Source: Glandiceps talaboti (taxonomy: Eukaryota; Hemichordata; Enteropneusta; Spengelidae). From it: a stretch of DNA of 60,000 nucleotides. Position 1 is the first letter of the stretch. Each line of letters starts with the position of its first letter. Where the stretch lies: contig NC_135550.1 of the NCBI RefSeq assembly GCF_964340395.1, positions 27,514,176 through 27,574,175 on the forward strand, read 5' to 3'. The notes beneath the pieces are model-generated. The model saw only the letters and a program-made list of their open reading frames with translations, ran no database searches and was not told the origin of the DNA. Positions 48,106-60,000 of this stretch are shown here, one piece after another. The position numbers and the translations under genes are program-made.

Positions 48106-51100
48106 TGTAAGTGTGTGCTCTTCATAAGTCCATACTATCATTCATCTGCTTGGAATCAGATCAAGAAACATTGTTGCAAATGATGAGTAAAATATATCAG
48201 CTAGTTTGCTTTTCCTGATGCAGATGATGTGATCTTATTCAATTTATGCATGACTTCACAAAGTGATAGCATATGTACGATCATGTACATTACCTTCCAG
48301 GCTTCCTACTTCTATACACTAATGTAAAAAATAAACCAAAACACGGTATAGATCATCTACTTTGCTGCTTTGGTGTTGTACTACAGCCTATTTCATGTGC
48401 AAATTCCTACAGGGCAGAAAGTTGATGTGCCAGTAATCATGAAAGAAGTTTATCTTTTTTACACTTTTTTGTACCTTCACATAGAAGGATTTTATTTGGT
48501 TTCAGTAAAACGGTATAACAATGCTTTTACATTGTATGATATAAAGCTACGCTTTGAGATAAAATAAAAAATTGAGTATTTTAAACTTGATTCAAAATTT
48601 ATCTTAACTTGGAGTCCTACTTTAAAGAGTTTATTGTCAAGTTGCCTTGTTCCATTATGAACTCAAATAACACTGTCAACATTCTTATAAAAACTAAGGA
48701 AGCTTAAAATAAAACTTGGAAATTATAAACTTGCAAGAGTTTTAATTTTTTTATTCCCTCTGTATTTAAACAAATGAAACTTGTGATTTGGTGACAAGTT
48801 GGAAAATATTTGAGGAGTGTATCAGTGGATATGTCTGGAGACAGCAAACCATGCTAATGATTCATTACAATAAGCAACTGCACCAATACAATGATGTAGT
48901 AAACAGCTATGGTGTAATCATTGAAAACACAGCAATACATGTAGTGTAAATGTTTTTGTGATAGAAAAGTTCAAATCATGGTGGTACTCTAGTCAGGTTT
49001 TGTGAATCTAAAGACTCTGTAGTCATCAATTGTTTTTCAGTTTTCAAGCTCTGCTACACTTCAGTAATCAGCTATACAAGCTGTACTCAATACTTTCTTA
49101 CATCCTCATTATCACCTGGTTCAAGAGAAACATTAAATTTTATCATCACAATTGTCTTCATGCAGGAACCATGAATGCCTTTCCAGAACCATGAATCCAA
49201 AAAAACAGAAAGGTAATGATCCCTGGCTACCATTTACTACTCCATTATCAACGCTATTTAATCCATCATTCTTTACAAGTTCCTCAGCTGGCACTCAGCC
49301 AAGTTTTCAAGAAGGTATAACATATCACAACCAGTATGCCTTTGGCTGCCTAAAGAAGGGACGGCATAAAAGCTTCCAAAAAAAGGTAGTCGAGCACAGA
49401 CAGATTCTTTGATTAGAAGCGATAAAATGGCAATATGAGAGTAAGTCAACATTTGCCTCCGAGTTTTTTTTATATCTAGGTTATATTCAAGACAGGTAAA
49501 GTACTCACAGTGTTGTACACAAGACTGTCAAGATATGACAAGATGACTTTGTTGATGCAGAGAAGGGATTCAACCGTAAATTGACATACATGTACATTTA
49601 CACTAGCAAGAGTACATACAAGTACATTCTTAAAATGAAGGTACCTGCCGTTACGCTACACAACAAGTCCTTAAGTACTTCACAACAATAGCTATTGTTT
49701 CCTTACGAAAAACAATAGTACGGCTTAAAGTTGAAAACAAAGCTAAATAGTTTAAATGGAAGAAAAAAGATTATCGTTCCCATTGTTTGAAAGTTCTGTT
49801 TCCTCAAAAGGATAAGTTCTGTGACAGCCGCACCTCTAATTAATGAAGTTGTTTCATAATACAAACTTTAGGAGTGAAACACAGAGGATTGTATTCAGAA
49901 TACGAGTATTTGTGGAACACAGACTTTGCTAAAACACACATCATTTTATATAGGTTAAAATTTTCATGTGGTTGAAAACAAATGACAGAAATTCTTGTGT
50001 AACAGTATGTGGTTTCTATGAAATTCTTGGGTGACAGTACATGGTTTCCATGTATGTGATTGGGAAAGGTTCTCTGAGGATTGAAAGGTAGAGCATAGTA
50101 AAATGTTAGTTCGACAAAATCGTCAGATACAACAAATACATATTTTTTCACATCCCTACTATTATATATGTAGAAATATGAGAAAGAAAAAAAGATAAGA
50201 TCTAAAAAGACAAAAGAACAGCCAAGAATAATTGCTTCCTTTTGGACTCCTCCCTTAAAATCGAACTAGTTTGTGGGTGGTGTAGCTCTTTGTTCCAGAA
50301 TAGATTCTTTTGAAATTGCAAAATTCTGAAAATTTGTAAAACTGAACATTTTCATTATATTTTAGCATTTCACAGATGATATAATGAGATATCCCTTGGT
50401 AGGGTAGTGAATATGGATGTATATATAGTGACAGTGAGCTGATAACAGTCACCGCAGGTATAAGGATTACGGCTACCTTTCATGCCATAGAAAGTTTAGT
50501 ATAGACTGGCCTGATTATATTAAACCATGAAATTCTTTCGGGAAGTCAATGTCCTTTCAACAGCATAATGTCAAGATTAACTTTTAGCAGGATCTATGCA
50601 ATCATTATCATTATTACAGTAACTATTAAACCAAGACCTTCCACTGCCAGGCAGGGTCATGGGTAAATCATTAAATTGCAATAACAAAGATAATTTCCAA
50701 CAAGAACAATTAAGATAATCAAATTTATTGTAACATGTCTCCATGACAACCATCTGAGTCAGTTAACATCATTTCATACAGCTAAGTATCCATTTCATTG
50801 CTCCTCTGAAAGTGTTCAGCATCCGATGGCACGAATGTTCAATGTAATGGAAAATAAACAAGTCTGGCAAAACAGTATTATAAGAACATGTAGCATATCA
50901 ATCTCAAACATTTAAGGTTACTTCATTCTGTTCTACTACCACACAAGAAAATTTAGAAAATTAATATGCTTCATTTTTAAAATGAAATGACATGTTGAAA
51001 AATACAAAAAAAAAATCCATCAAAAATCTAAACAAAAAGTATCTAGTCAAATTTGTAGGATTACTTGGTCACTGCATGTCCTGTGCAGCTGTTTCATGCA

Positions 51101-52650
51101 ATCAGTTGTAGTGACATCCTCAGCATCTCTCACGTCACAAAATAACACTATACTGTGCGTATGAGCTCTCACTCTATGATGTAGGTCATAGCAGACATCA
51201 ATGATACACTTCTCTCTTCAACTGTCTATCAAAAACTACTTTCATTTCTTTCAAATTCCAATCTATACAACAATTTTATTTGATTCTGAGACTAATCACG
51301 AAGATCCTTTGCCGATAACAAACATTTCAAATACTACATTGTATACTATATCATTTAAATAAAGGGGTGATATCTGTGTTCACTGAACTTTTTAAGTGGC
51401 ACATTTATTTATCTCTATTCACACAGTATATAACTCTTTCTTCTTTTCTCTGTGACTCTTCTTTTGAATTTCGATTAAAATTCCACCCATGGTCTTTTTC
51501 TACATTTCACTCTGTATATATACAAAGTTAGATAATAATATGAAAGACATTCTCTGAGTCTAAATTCCTGTATGTTTTTTTGTACTTCTCACCCTGGGAG
51601 GAGTCCTGGGTCATCTCAATCAGAGATAATGTGTCAACCTGCCATCTCATCACAGTAGATCATTATTAGGAGGTTCTCTTCACATTTTACAACAAATGCC
51701 AATTTTTTTAGAAAGAGGATAACATGTTTAGTATAACACATTGTTGTGAAGAACCACTAAGGTAAGAATGGCGGTCTTGGTCGTCACTTTTGTTTGTGAC
51801 ATAATGGAGGATTTCAAAAAAGAGCTGTTCTGACTTCAGAGTCTATCACTCTATGGAGAACATCTTTAAAGATATTCTCAATGGTGTTAGAGTTTGGTGA
51901 AAAGTTTGATACAGCACAGAGGTGCTTCTTGCTTTAGTTGTGTCACAAGAAACAACCAAGGAAAACCAAATAAAGGGGTTGTATAGGGAGGTGATTTTAT
52001 TCATGCAAAATAATATCACCATTGGTGGTTTTTTTGAAGTTTTGGCAATGGGGTGTAGATCAGCTTGTTGCAATACAAAGATACATGATGATTTCTTGTT
52101 AGTAGGTTTTTGACATTTACAAACTATCAAAGGAAGAAATTCAAAGCATGGAAAGTACACTTCTCTTGATGGAAGTTTGATGTACTGCTCGTATAAGATC
52201 CTTTGACGCAGGACTAACTTGGACAGATTTGGTGACACAGTGAATACATCGGGCTAACTGAGCAAGGTACATTACCAGATCAAATAGCCATTAGGTCTGG
52301 CTCACTCTTTTTTTTACCTTTGCTATTGTCTGTATAAATAGTAAAATACCCCCTACCCCCTTATTTGTACTACCTCTCTATAACTTTCAGTATCACAAAT
52401 AACTATTAAGTACCTAACAAAGTAGTCAAACTGACACTTTGGAAATATATTTCATGCAATTTTAATTATTTTTCTTTTTTCAAAATTCAAAACTGAATGC
52501 CACGTGTCAAACTTGAGACAACCCGACTCTTTTTTGTAGTCATGATTTTCCAAACTGGATGATCTAATTTTAACTTTTAAACCACAGCTCCCCTGAAAAC
52601 ACCATTATGGTAAACCATGTGGCAAATTGAAAATGGGTTGGTGGGTGGAT

Positions 52651-52668
52651 GGGGGGGGGGGGGGGGGG
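52651..52668. repeat. Poly-G tract (18 G)
   Basis: Uninterrupted G run on the plus strand, preceded by ggttggtgggtggat. Confidence 0.95.
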
Positions 52669-53329
52669 TGACTATCAATTTATCAGCTCTCCCTCACTCT
52701 GCTACCAAAGTCCTCAAGCAAATGCACAGTTACCAGTACTGATTATTTCTCTCTGTGAGGTTTTACAAACTTACTTTTTAAATATTAACAGGTCTATAAT
52801 CTCACATAATCCTCAGTAAATGTCACTATCACATTTACTAATACAACACACTGGTATGCCTGGAACACCTGGTATGGAAATGGCTCCTTAGCATAGATCT
52901 AACCAATCACATCAGACGGTTAATTTTAGTGAAAACATCTCATTAATCTGAGTGTTATAGCAGTACATGTAGTATGACATGCATGGTTTAATCTTAACAC
53001 ATGTGTCAACATATTAAACAATTTATTGCAAACAAATGAACTAAACAAATATATTCTTAAATTTTGGGAGATTAATTTCTGTGGACTAAAAATAGTGATC
53101 CTTCAAGATATTCTGATATCAAATGATTAATGTACTGGGTTAGTCAGTGATCACTGGCAGTCAGGTAACCAGTAATGTACTTCACTATGATATCTGATAC
53201 ATTCCATATAGCTATTAAATAGCTAAACAAAAATTGGGTAGAAAGTTAAATAAACATATGTGAAGCTGTGTGAATGAATTCTACAGTTGCTCTTCCTTGC
53301 AATATAACCTATGCCATACACAGTAGTAA

Positions 53330-53720
53330 CACACTTACTATCAAGTATGGGTATATGGTACAGATGACAGCAACGTATCATCGATTAACTGCACCTGGTA
53401 CTACATCCATACACTGTGGTATTTAAACATACTTTTACACTGACTATCATGAATGATATATGGATACACCTGCCCCCCCCCCCCCCCCCCCCCGACTATC
53501 ATGTATGGGTATATGGCATGGACGATACATGTATCACTGCACCTCCCCTTGGCTACCATGTATGGGTATATGGCACAGAAGAAATACCACTAAACTGGGT
53601 AGTATGTACCATACATTATTACACACTGACTACCTTGTATGGGTATATTACCATGTTTGACCCAGGGAGACATATCACTGATTCACCGCACCTGGTAGTA
53701 TTGGCTCATACACTAGTATG
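53330..53720. repeat. Degenerate minisatellite around a C21 tract
   Basis: About five imperfect copies of gactatcatgtatgggtata followed by tggcac/tggtac, several with cactgcacctgg or a similar block. Starts lie near 53335, 53446, 53494, 53550 and 53626. A run of 21 C (53473-53493) interrupts the array. Open frames over it are not credible genes. Confidence 0.8.
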
Positions 53721-54664
53721 TACCATGGCCATGGATGACAGCAACACATCTAGTAGATGCAGCAATTCATCCCTATTGTACATTTGCCATTACAGGCTAG
53801 ATGGCTCCATACAAATATGCTCCACATATAAGTGTTTCTTTTTCTTTTTAATTCAATAAATGATTTTAGAAGCGACAGTCTCATAAAGGGAATATATCAG
53901 CATCAATCCTTTCAATAGAACCTACAGTAATAATTCTGATTTAATTATCAATACAATATTCCTAGCTTTAATACATCAAAAGTGAGTTTTTTTCAATTTC
54001 AATCAGATCTTTCTCTGTCAACCTACAGTGAGGAATTGTAACATTCAAAGATATTAGTTCATCATGCATTTAAGTAATCACTATGGTAAACTTGGCATGC
54101 CCATTGAAATTTCTGAGAGGTATACTTTTTTAGAACAGCTTTATCCATCAAACACTTATATCAACCATCAACATCTATTTAGGTTAGAAATGAGATTATA
54201 TATGACGCCACACTTGTAGTATCTCTTGTCATGTTGTACCTTTTTCAAATCTTGACAAATTTAACAGTCTGACAATTTGGCAGTTTTAGATACTGTCAAG
54301 CATTGTGCTGACTTCAAGCTGGACAAAACAACTGCTACAAACTAAACCTAGCTGTCCAGAACCATTATCAAAAGTTAAATTCCTTTAAACTGAACAGTGG
54401 GTGTGGATCCATTTCAAGTGTGGGGGGACAAAAATGTAAGAAAGATTCAGAAAGTGTCAACATTCCATTTCAAACAAGTCATGAGGAGGATATGTAAATT
54501 TACAGTGACCCCTAGCACAAAGTTGTTGATTTGTAGATCAGGTAAACTGAGCACTTGGTTGGATTAGATATCATAGCTGTACACTGCAGTAATGTGACCC
54601 AAGTCTTGGCCTCTTATGAGTAATAGCAAGTATACCTACTCTACATTCTTGTATGACAATAACA

Positions 54665-54960
54665 GCTTAGCTCACCTCACCCCACACCACGGTACCTCAC
54701 CTCTTCCCGGCACATCACCTCACCTCACCCCATACCACCTCAACCCCATCTCATCCCACCTCACCTTACCTCACACCATCTTACCCCATATACCTCACCC
54801 AACACCTTGTACCTCACCTCACCTTACCCCACCTTACCCCACACCAGACCACCTTACCCCACTCCACCTCACCTCATCCTCAGTACACAACCTCATTTCA
54901 CCCTACACCACCTCACTTCACCTCCTAATCTCAACTCACCTCCCCTTATCTACACTATCA
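54665..54960. repeat. C-rich, G-poor (CCTCA)-type satellite tract
   Basis: About 295 bp built from cctcacc, ccacacc and cttaccc words, with very few G on the plus strand. The minus strand is therefore G-rich with (GGTGAGG)-like repeats. Open frames across it are low complexity. Confidence 0.92.
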
Positions 54961-57900
54961 CAATGTTTCCTTTGAGAGGAATTTGGTGTTTGAACCAAAT
55001 CAAGGTAAATAAGTTCAAAACCAATGCAACAGCAAAAGTGAATGATTCAGATCTCATTGCTCAGTTTTCTCATGGGAACAGAAAGTGGTTTTGGAATGAT
55101 AAAATGAAATGATTTAGTTTGACTTGGTGTTGAATCAATTCAGGTAGGGACAAGGCAATATAGTGTTCTAGTCATTTCAAGTATATCAAGTTAGTTCTGG
55201 CAATCTTTGCTTAAAGTTAAACTATCAATTACTGCTAAATGATGACAGTTTGAGATTTACAGCTTTCAAAGATTTATCCCAACTATACTAATATAGAACT
55301 GGTGATAACTAAAAAGGCACTTGAACTTAGAACTATATTTATCAACCAATATAGATTTCAAAGTACTACTAAGCAATTATTTTCTGACTGCCTATCTGAT
55401 AGTAGGACAGAAGTCACTAAAAATAATGTTTGGACAACAATGTTTCTAGGAGTCAGTTAAGATTTTGGGGTAAGAAACTATTAATTTGTACTAAATCATA
55501 TACTTAACCCTCACATCAAACAACAATGTCAGTGAACATGACTAATAACCAATAACATTGGAGCCAAGTCAGTCAATAAATACAAAATGTAACAATCAAC
55601 AATGTTATGTTTGAGATTCACGTCAATTTGTTTTTATAATCAGATGATAGTGAGGGTTTGGATACTAACAAATAAATGTGGTAAACATACAAGGTAAATC
55701 AAAACTGACATGGTCATTTTCAGAATCCCTTTGTCTTCGTTTCAAATCAACCCATCTTGCAAAAATCCTAGTGATTCTTTAATTCTTAATAGCGGAGGAG
55801 AAGAGTTTTCGTTTTACATTGATAAATGTGTACACATGCCATTTTAACATTTAAATCAGTATTAAAACAAAAACAAAACAAACAAACAATGACACAAGAA
55901 AACAACACAAAATATCACAAGTTAATCATGTCTTTAAAAATAAGTTTGCTATTCTTAAAAACTGCTGGGCATCATATATGCAAAGTTACAAACCCCACAC
56001 ATTTCAAAGTGGAGGGATTCTCAGTCGGCAACCAAATCTATTTCAAGACACTAAAGCCTTGTAGGTCTTTGACAGGAGGGTACGGATACCATGCTAGGTA
56101 CATTGTAATATGCTGAGTTAAAAACCCCAACAAATACAGAATGCAGTGACTTCATACTTTACAAATATAGCATATCAAATCCCTTTATCAGAGTGTGATG
56201 ACTGAAACCAAACACTGATTGTGATACAGAATGAGAATGTAACCATAACAATACTCTCCATATTACTGCAGTGTTATCAATATCGACAAGACAGACCGAT
56301 CAAATATCTACCTTGACGCCATTGACGTCATCAGATCTTCTACATTTCACCTCTTTATCTAACCTGTAGGTCTTACTTGCTTAAAGTCCTGCCATTTGAC
56401 ATCATCAAACATGAAACATACCAAAGTATCTAACCTGGATAAACTGGGTCAAAGGTTGACCTTAAAATTCACATTTTGCCTTTGATTCTTCCAGTTGATT
56501 GTTTTTGTTCACAGCTCTGATTATTATCAAGGTTCATTACGAATCCTTATCTCTTGTGCTCCATTTATCTTCATCCCTGTAGTTGCAACAGTAGTGGCCC
56601 AATTCACTATTGTGTAGAGTATAAGAACTAGCGTACTGCAGGACACACTGAAACAAAAGGTTCTTTATCCCTAAAATGTTGATTTTGTTTTGGTTATCAC
56701 TATTTGATACACTTGATACCCTGATATACAGTCTTTGAAACTCCTCTTAGCAAGATATATGTCATAAAAACTTGACATTTGACAAATAAAACACTTGTAA
56801 CCATCATACCTAGCCTATTTATAAACTCACAGCTGGAGGGAGCACTGTGGTAGTGATGGGGAACCTTTTGAAGTATTGGTTTTGAACATTGCTGTTTAGT
56901 TATGTTTTGGCTATCAGGAAGCACTGGTCGGTGCGGCGATAACCTTTCACCAAAAACCCTTTGAGGGCAAGACTAACAGCAGTCATTGCGGACACTAAGG
57001 CTAAAAATCACAATTTGTGAAGAATATGCATGCTGGCAGCGAACTACAGGTTACTGTTTAATTCAATTTGGTTCTGACTCTCCAACTAACACAAGTGATA
57101 TGTTGAATACCATAGACATTGCTCGCTACTGTATTACACACAGTGCAGGACAATTTATAAACACACTGGAATAACAGTGATATTTAACGCTTCTGTTTTA
57201 GGTAAGATGAGGCAATAAATGGTGATGTTATTTATAAATAAGCCAGACATTCTGATTTGTCATTCAACTACACTAAATCATACTTGAGTCAGCAGTTGCC
57301 ATATTGTTCTCCATCTGTCTCCTCCAACATCACAAATCATGCCTTCTGATTTGTCACCACGGCAACAACAATGCAGACACTTTCACACAAACCTGCACCA
57401 TTTCTTTCACCTAGTACAAAGTAAAACCTCTCTACTTTCTCTACAGAAACTCAGGACAGGTTGTTGTGGCCCTGTGCGACCATGATGCAACACAAGAAGC
57501 AGTCAACAAAGAACAACACACTGTAGTAAGCTTTTGTGTACAAAAATCTCAATTGGTTGATTTTCTTTTTCAACTGTTCACACCATTTGGCTAAACTCAT
57601 TTTAAAATCAACTTCAGCACAGCTGTGAGAACATATATCACAGGAAGTAAATAGACAATAGATAATACATTTCAGATGATAAGTTGACCTGGATTCTACC
57701 TTTATTATGTGGTTCATAGAATGCAAGTTGGCACGTCCAACTGATGACAAAGACAACACAGGTCAAGCAGTATATCGACTTTTTGTATCAAAAAGTTATC
57801 CTCCAAAAGATAAACTTTGAACGTTTACAAACAGAAATGGGTATATAATCCAGCTTGCTGAAATCTATTGAAATTCTACTGTCAGTCTTACACAGACAGA

Positions 57901-59107
57901 TATGTTGTAACATATTTTATTTGCAAAGGGTTAAACATGTGATGATTTGAGGTCTTTGAAAAATCTGATTTGTAATCCTAATAGAGCTCTAAACTTTGAT
58001 AAAGGCCAAGTACACACTGTGATTAGAAAAGGAACTCGATTAAAATGTTTGACATCTAAATTTATAGATACAGTACAAGAATAAACATCATTTCCATATT
58101 TACAAACAATTTAGACTTTAGAATTTATCTTAGACTGCCATAGACTTTCCACTGATAAAAAGTGAATGCTTCACATGTCAGTTGAACAAGTTTACATATA
58201 AACTACAGGGAGTGTATGATTGTAATCAGATAAGATTCTGATTGCAAAGACTTTTTTCTTCTAAATTGTGCACTTGTCAGATTTATTTTAGCTTGCATGG
58301 TATTTATTGCTAGTTCTATATTTCATTTTACTTGAACATCAGTATTTATTTCATTGTTGACATCTCCTCCTTATTACCATTCCCAGACTTTTTTGTGGGC
58401 TCACCTAAATGAAGTTGACTCTAAGTGTAAGAATGAATTAAATCCACTGAAATAACGGTAACCCCAATTGCCACCTAGTCTCACAAGCTTTGTCATTTTT
58501 GCAATAGAGGTGATTTAAGATTTAATTCTGTTTCACTGGAGGCCTGCCAAAATCACTGACACAACTGATTGTCTGGCGCACACAGTCAATTCAAAGACTA
58601 ACGTATCTCATCTCCCACCAAGACATTTTTACAGGTCTGATGTTAACTTTGTTACTTTTATCATTTACCGACAGGGATGGTTTTTGTTGAACTGTACCGA
58701 TAAACTGTGTGAAAAGAGAAAACTGTTACTGTAACCAACTCAGGATTAAACACGATTTGATTATTTGAAATATTGATTATAATTGTCATTTATCTAAAGG
58801 ATTAATTAAGCTACAATCACATGCATGCTGTAGCATGTTAAAGCTATTGTTATTTTCCATTACAACTGATCTGTGTGATGTACCGACAATGTGGATATAT
58901 ATCTACAGCAAAGACAAAACTCTCCACACACAGAGCGAGTTCAAAATGAATTCACCCAATCTCCAATGCATTGTTAATCATTGAACAACAAGTGTTTTAA
59001 CTACAAAGACTTCACATAGTTTTCACAGAAATTGATATTGAAACATGATAAGAGAAAACAATAGAGAACTTTGAAGGTTACAGTTAAATACACAGACAGG
59101 ATTATAC

Positions 59108-59196
59108 CTTAAATTTGTGTAAAGCTGTTCATTTACTGCTGGTATGTGGTCCGGGTACATGGACACCTTCGCACACCTGTTGTTGACAACTTCAGA
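59108..59196 (-). CDS. Orphan candidate exon, 89 bp
   Basis: Only one minus-strand frame is open across it, reading SEVVNNRCAKVSMYPDHIP then AVNEQLYTNL. It has a good acceptor (taccactgcag) and donor (TTTAAG|gtataa). It is not recognised as kinesin or any family. It could belong to an upstream neighbour, a nested gene, or be chance. Phase 0 at its 5-prime end, 2 bases left at its 3-prime end. Confidence 0.3.
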
Positions 59197-59844
59197 CTGC
59201 AGTGGTAGGATGGAACAGTTTCATATGAAAACTGACGTTCGATTAAAGTTTTGAAATCATAAATGAATAATTGATGTAATTATGGTAGTTCTTATTCAAA
59301 GTAATACATAAGAGAAATTACACATTAACATTCATCAACTATTCATACCGTACCTACAAATTATCGACCAAATTCAATTTATATACATTGCACAGTGGTA
59401 TCAACTTTCCTACCAATGGCTTTCATAAGTTGGAGAAAAACATTTGAAGTAACAAGTACAATTATACAAACTTGTTGAATCAAAGTGGTCTTGGATTTTT
59501 TACTGAAAATGATTTCATTCTGATTTGGGTTATTTATAAATAAGTTTATTTTCTCCATCTTTTGAGCTATGAGATTGTTTCACTGAAATATGAGTGAAGA
59601 GATTCAGACCATCAATGAATGGCTGTCTCTCAAAACTAAAACCAAAAGTTAGGATAAGAAAAATGTCACATCTTTCCTGATACAAGAAAAGTGTAGTAAT
59701 AGTGGATAGGTGGTAACTTGCCTTGAGTACTTAAATTTAATGGCTGGAAAAGTTAATGAATTATGTAAAAATAAAAAAAATGGGTTAAATTTAAACCATA
59801 TCAATCATTGTTCCTGGCATCCTTTGTCCAGTAATGGTATTTCT

Positions 59845-59965
59845 ACCTTGCAATCTGTCTTCCATTTGTAAAATATCGGTAAAGAGGGGTGGCGACATAC
59901 CCATGTCCTCCGAACCCTCTGAACTCTTAATGAGACACGATACGGTAACTGTGTCATACCGACAA
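59845..59965 (-). pseudogene. Possible decayed fragment with GGHGYVATPLYRYF-like reading
   Basis: One minus frame reads EFRGFGGHGYVATPLYRYF, then a stop, then KYHYWTKDAR. The GY-PLYRY...YW/FxT-D pattern resembles the repeat module annotated DUF5648 in some animal and bacterial proteins. Stops interrupt this frame, so a living gene is unlikely as read. An alternative open frame (ending KWKTDCK before a possible donor) competes. Low confidence. Confidence 0.25.
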
Positions 59966-60000
59966 AAGATCTGGTTAGACCTGTAATCACACCATACTTC

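Larger units (their letters stand above)
46577..60000. other. Upstream region with no recognised STARD9 exon
   Basis: The P-loop exon needs an upstream phase-0 exon and about 75 N-terminal motor residues. Neither a YWS-type segment nor VAVRVRP was found on the minus strand in this 13.4 kb. It is most easily read as one very long intron. It holds minisatellites, homopolymers and a few low-confidence exon candidates, all listed separately. Confidence 0.55.

Noticed and set aside
49509-49590. Minus-strand stretch reading FTVESLLCINKVILSYLD then SLVYNT before a good donor (gtgagtac)
   Set aside because: Phase would fit the P-loop exon, but the sequence lacks the expected YWS...SQ segment and there is no convincing acceptor.
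51846-52238. 130-codon minus open frame
   Set aside because: No recognisable family, no splice support and no clear coding bias; left as unsupported.
53775-53800. Minus-strand ATG reading MANVQ, like the start of vertebrate STARD9
   Set aside because: An in-frame stop follows immediately and there is no donor, so it is coincidence.
53416-54975. Plus-strand open frames of 119-147 codons
   Set aside because: They translate the minisatellite, C21 tract and CCTCA satellite (runs of Pro/Ser/Thr/His), not genes.
56298-56368. Possible minus exon LDKEVKCRRSDDVNGVK
   Set aside because: Weak polypyrimidine tract and no homology; phase match to the 59108-59196 candidate can be chance.
56829-56892. 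Possible minus exon QCSKPILQKVPHHYHSAPSS or NVQNQYFKRFPITTTVLPPA
   Set aside because: Two frames are equally open, the acceptor is poor and no family is recognised.

Overview
The window is eukaryotic, metazoan genomic DNA. It is dominated by one very large gene on the minus strand, a STARD9/KIF16A-type kinesin-3. Twenty-one coding exons were found by reading splice sites and frame: nineteen small exons and a 3-kb exon between 46576 and 17619, then one giant exon from 17192 to the window's left edge. The phases of all 20 junctions agree, and the visible coding sequence is at least 7,421 codons. AT-rich introns, homopolymer and minisatellite tracts and very divergent linker sequence suggest an invertebrate, possibly a marine deuterostome such as a hemichordate or lancelet. 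This assignment is only a guess.

Layout, in transcript order (right to left). 60000-46577: no recognised STARD9 exon. It holds simple repeats, minisatellites and a few weak candidate exons. The first ~75 residues of the motor (beta1 and the xVAVRVRP strand) were not found and probably lie beyond the right edge. 46576-34959: motor exons with P-loop, switch I, switch II, neck linker and the STARD9-type Ser-rich insertion in loop 12. 34541-26727: neck region and FHA domain. 26381-20400: short linker exons and coiled coil. 20641-17619: 3-kb exon, coiled coil then basic Ser/Arg-rich disordered protein. 17192-1: giant exon of more than 5,700 codons, acidic and disordered. Inside it are an array of about 59 degenerate 23-residue repeats (7918-11935), three to four copies of a longer C-terminal repeat (about 570-2120) and two duplicated short motifs. 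The START domain expected at the C-terminus would lie beyond position 1.

The protein combines a processive-type motor and FHA module with an exceptionally long phosphorylatable tail. The most unusual feature is the repeat array, in which most units carry a D-S-P or related Ser-Pro core. Many open frames on the plus strand across 1-17192 (up to 192 codons) are antisense shadows of this exon. No bacterial-type genes, CRISPR, rRNA or tRNA were seen.
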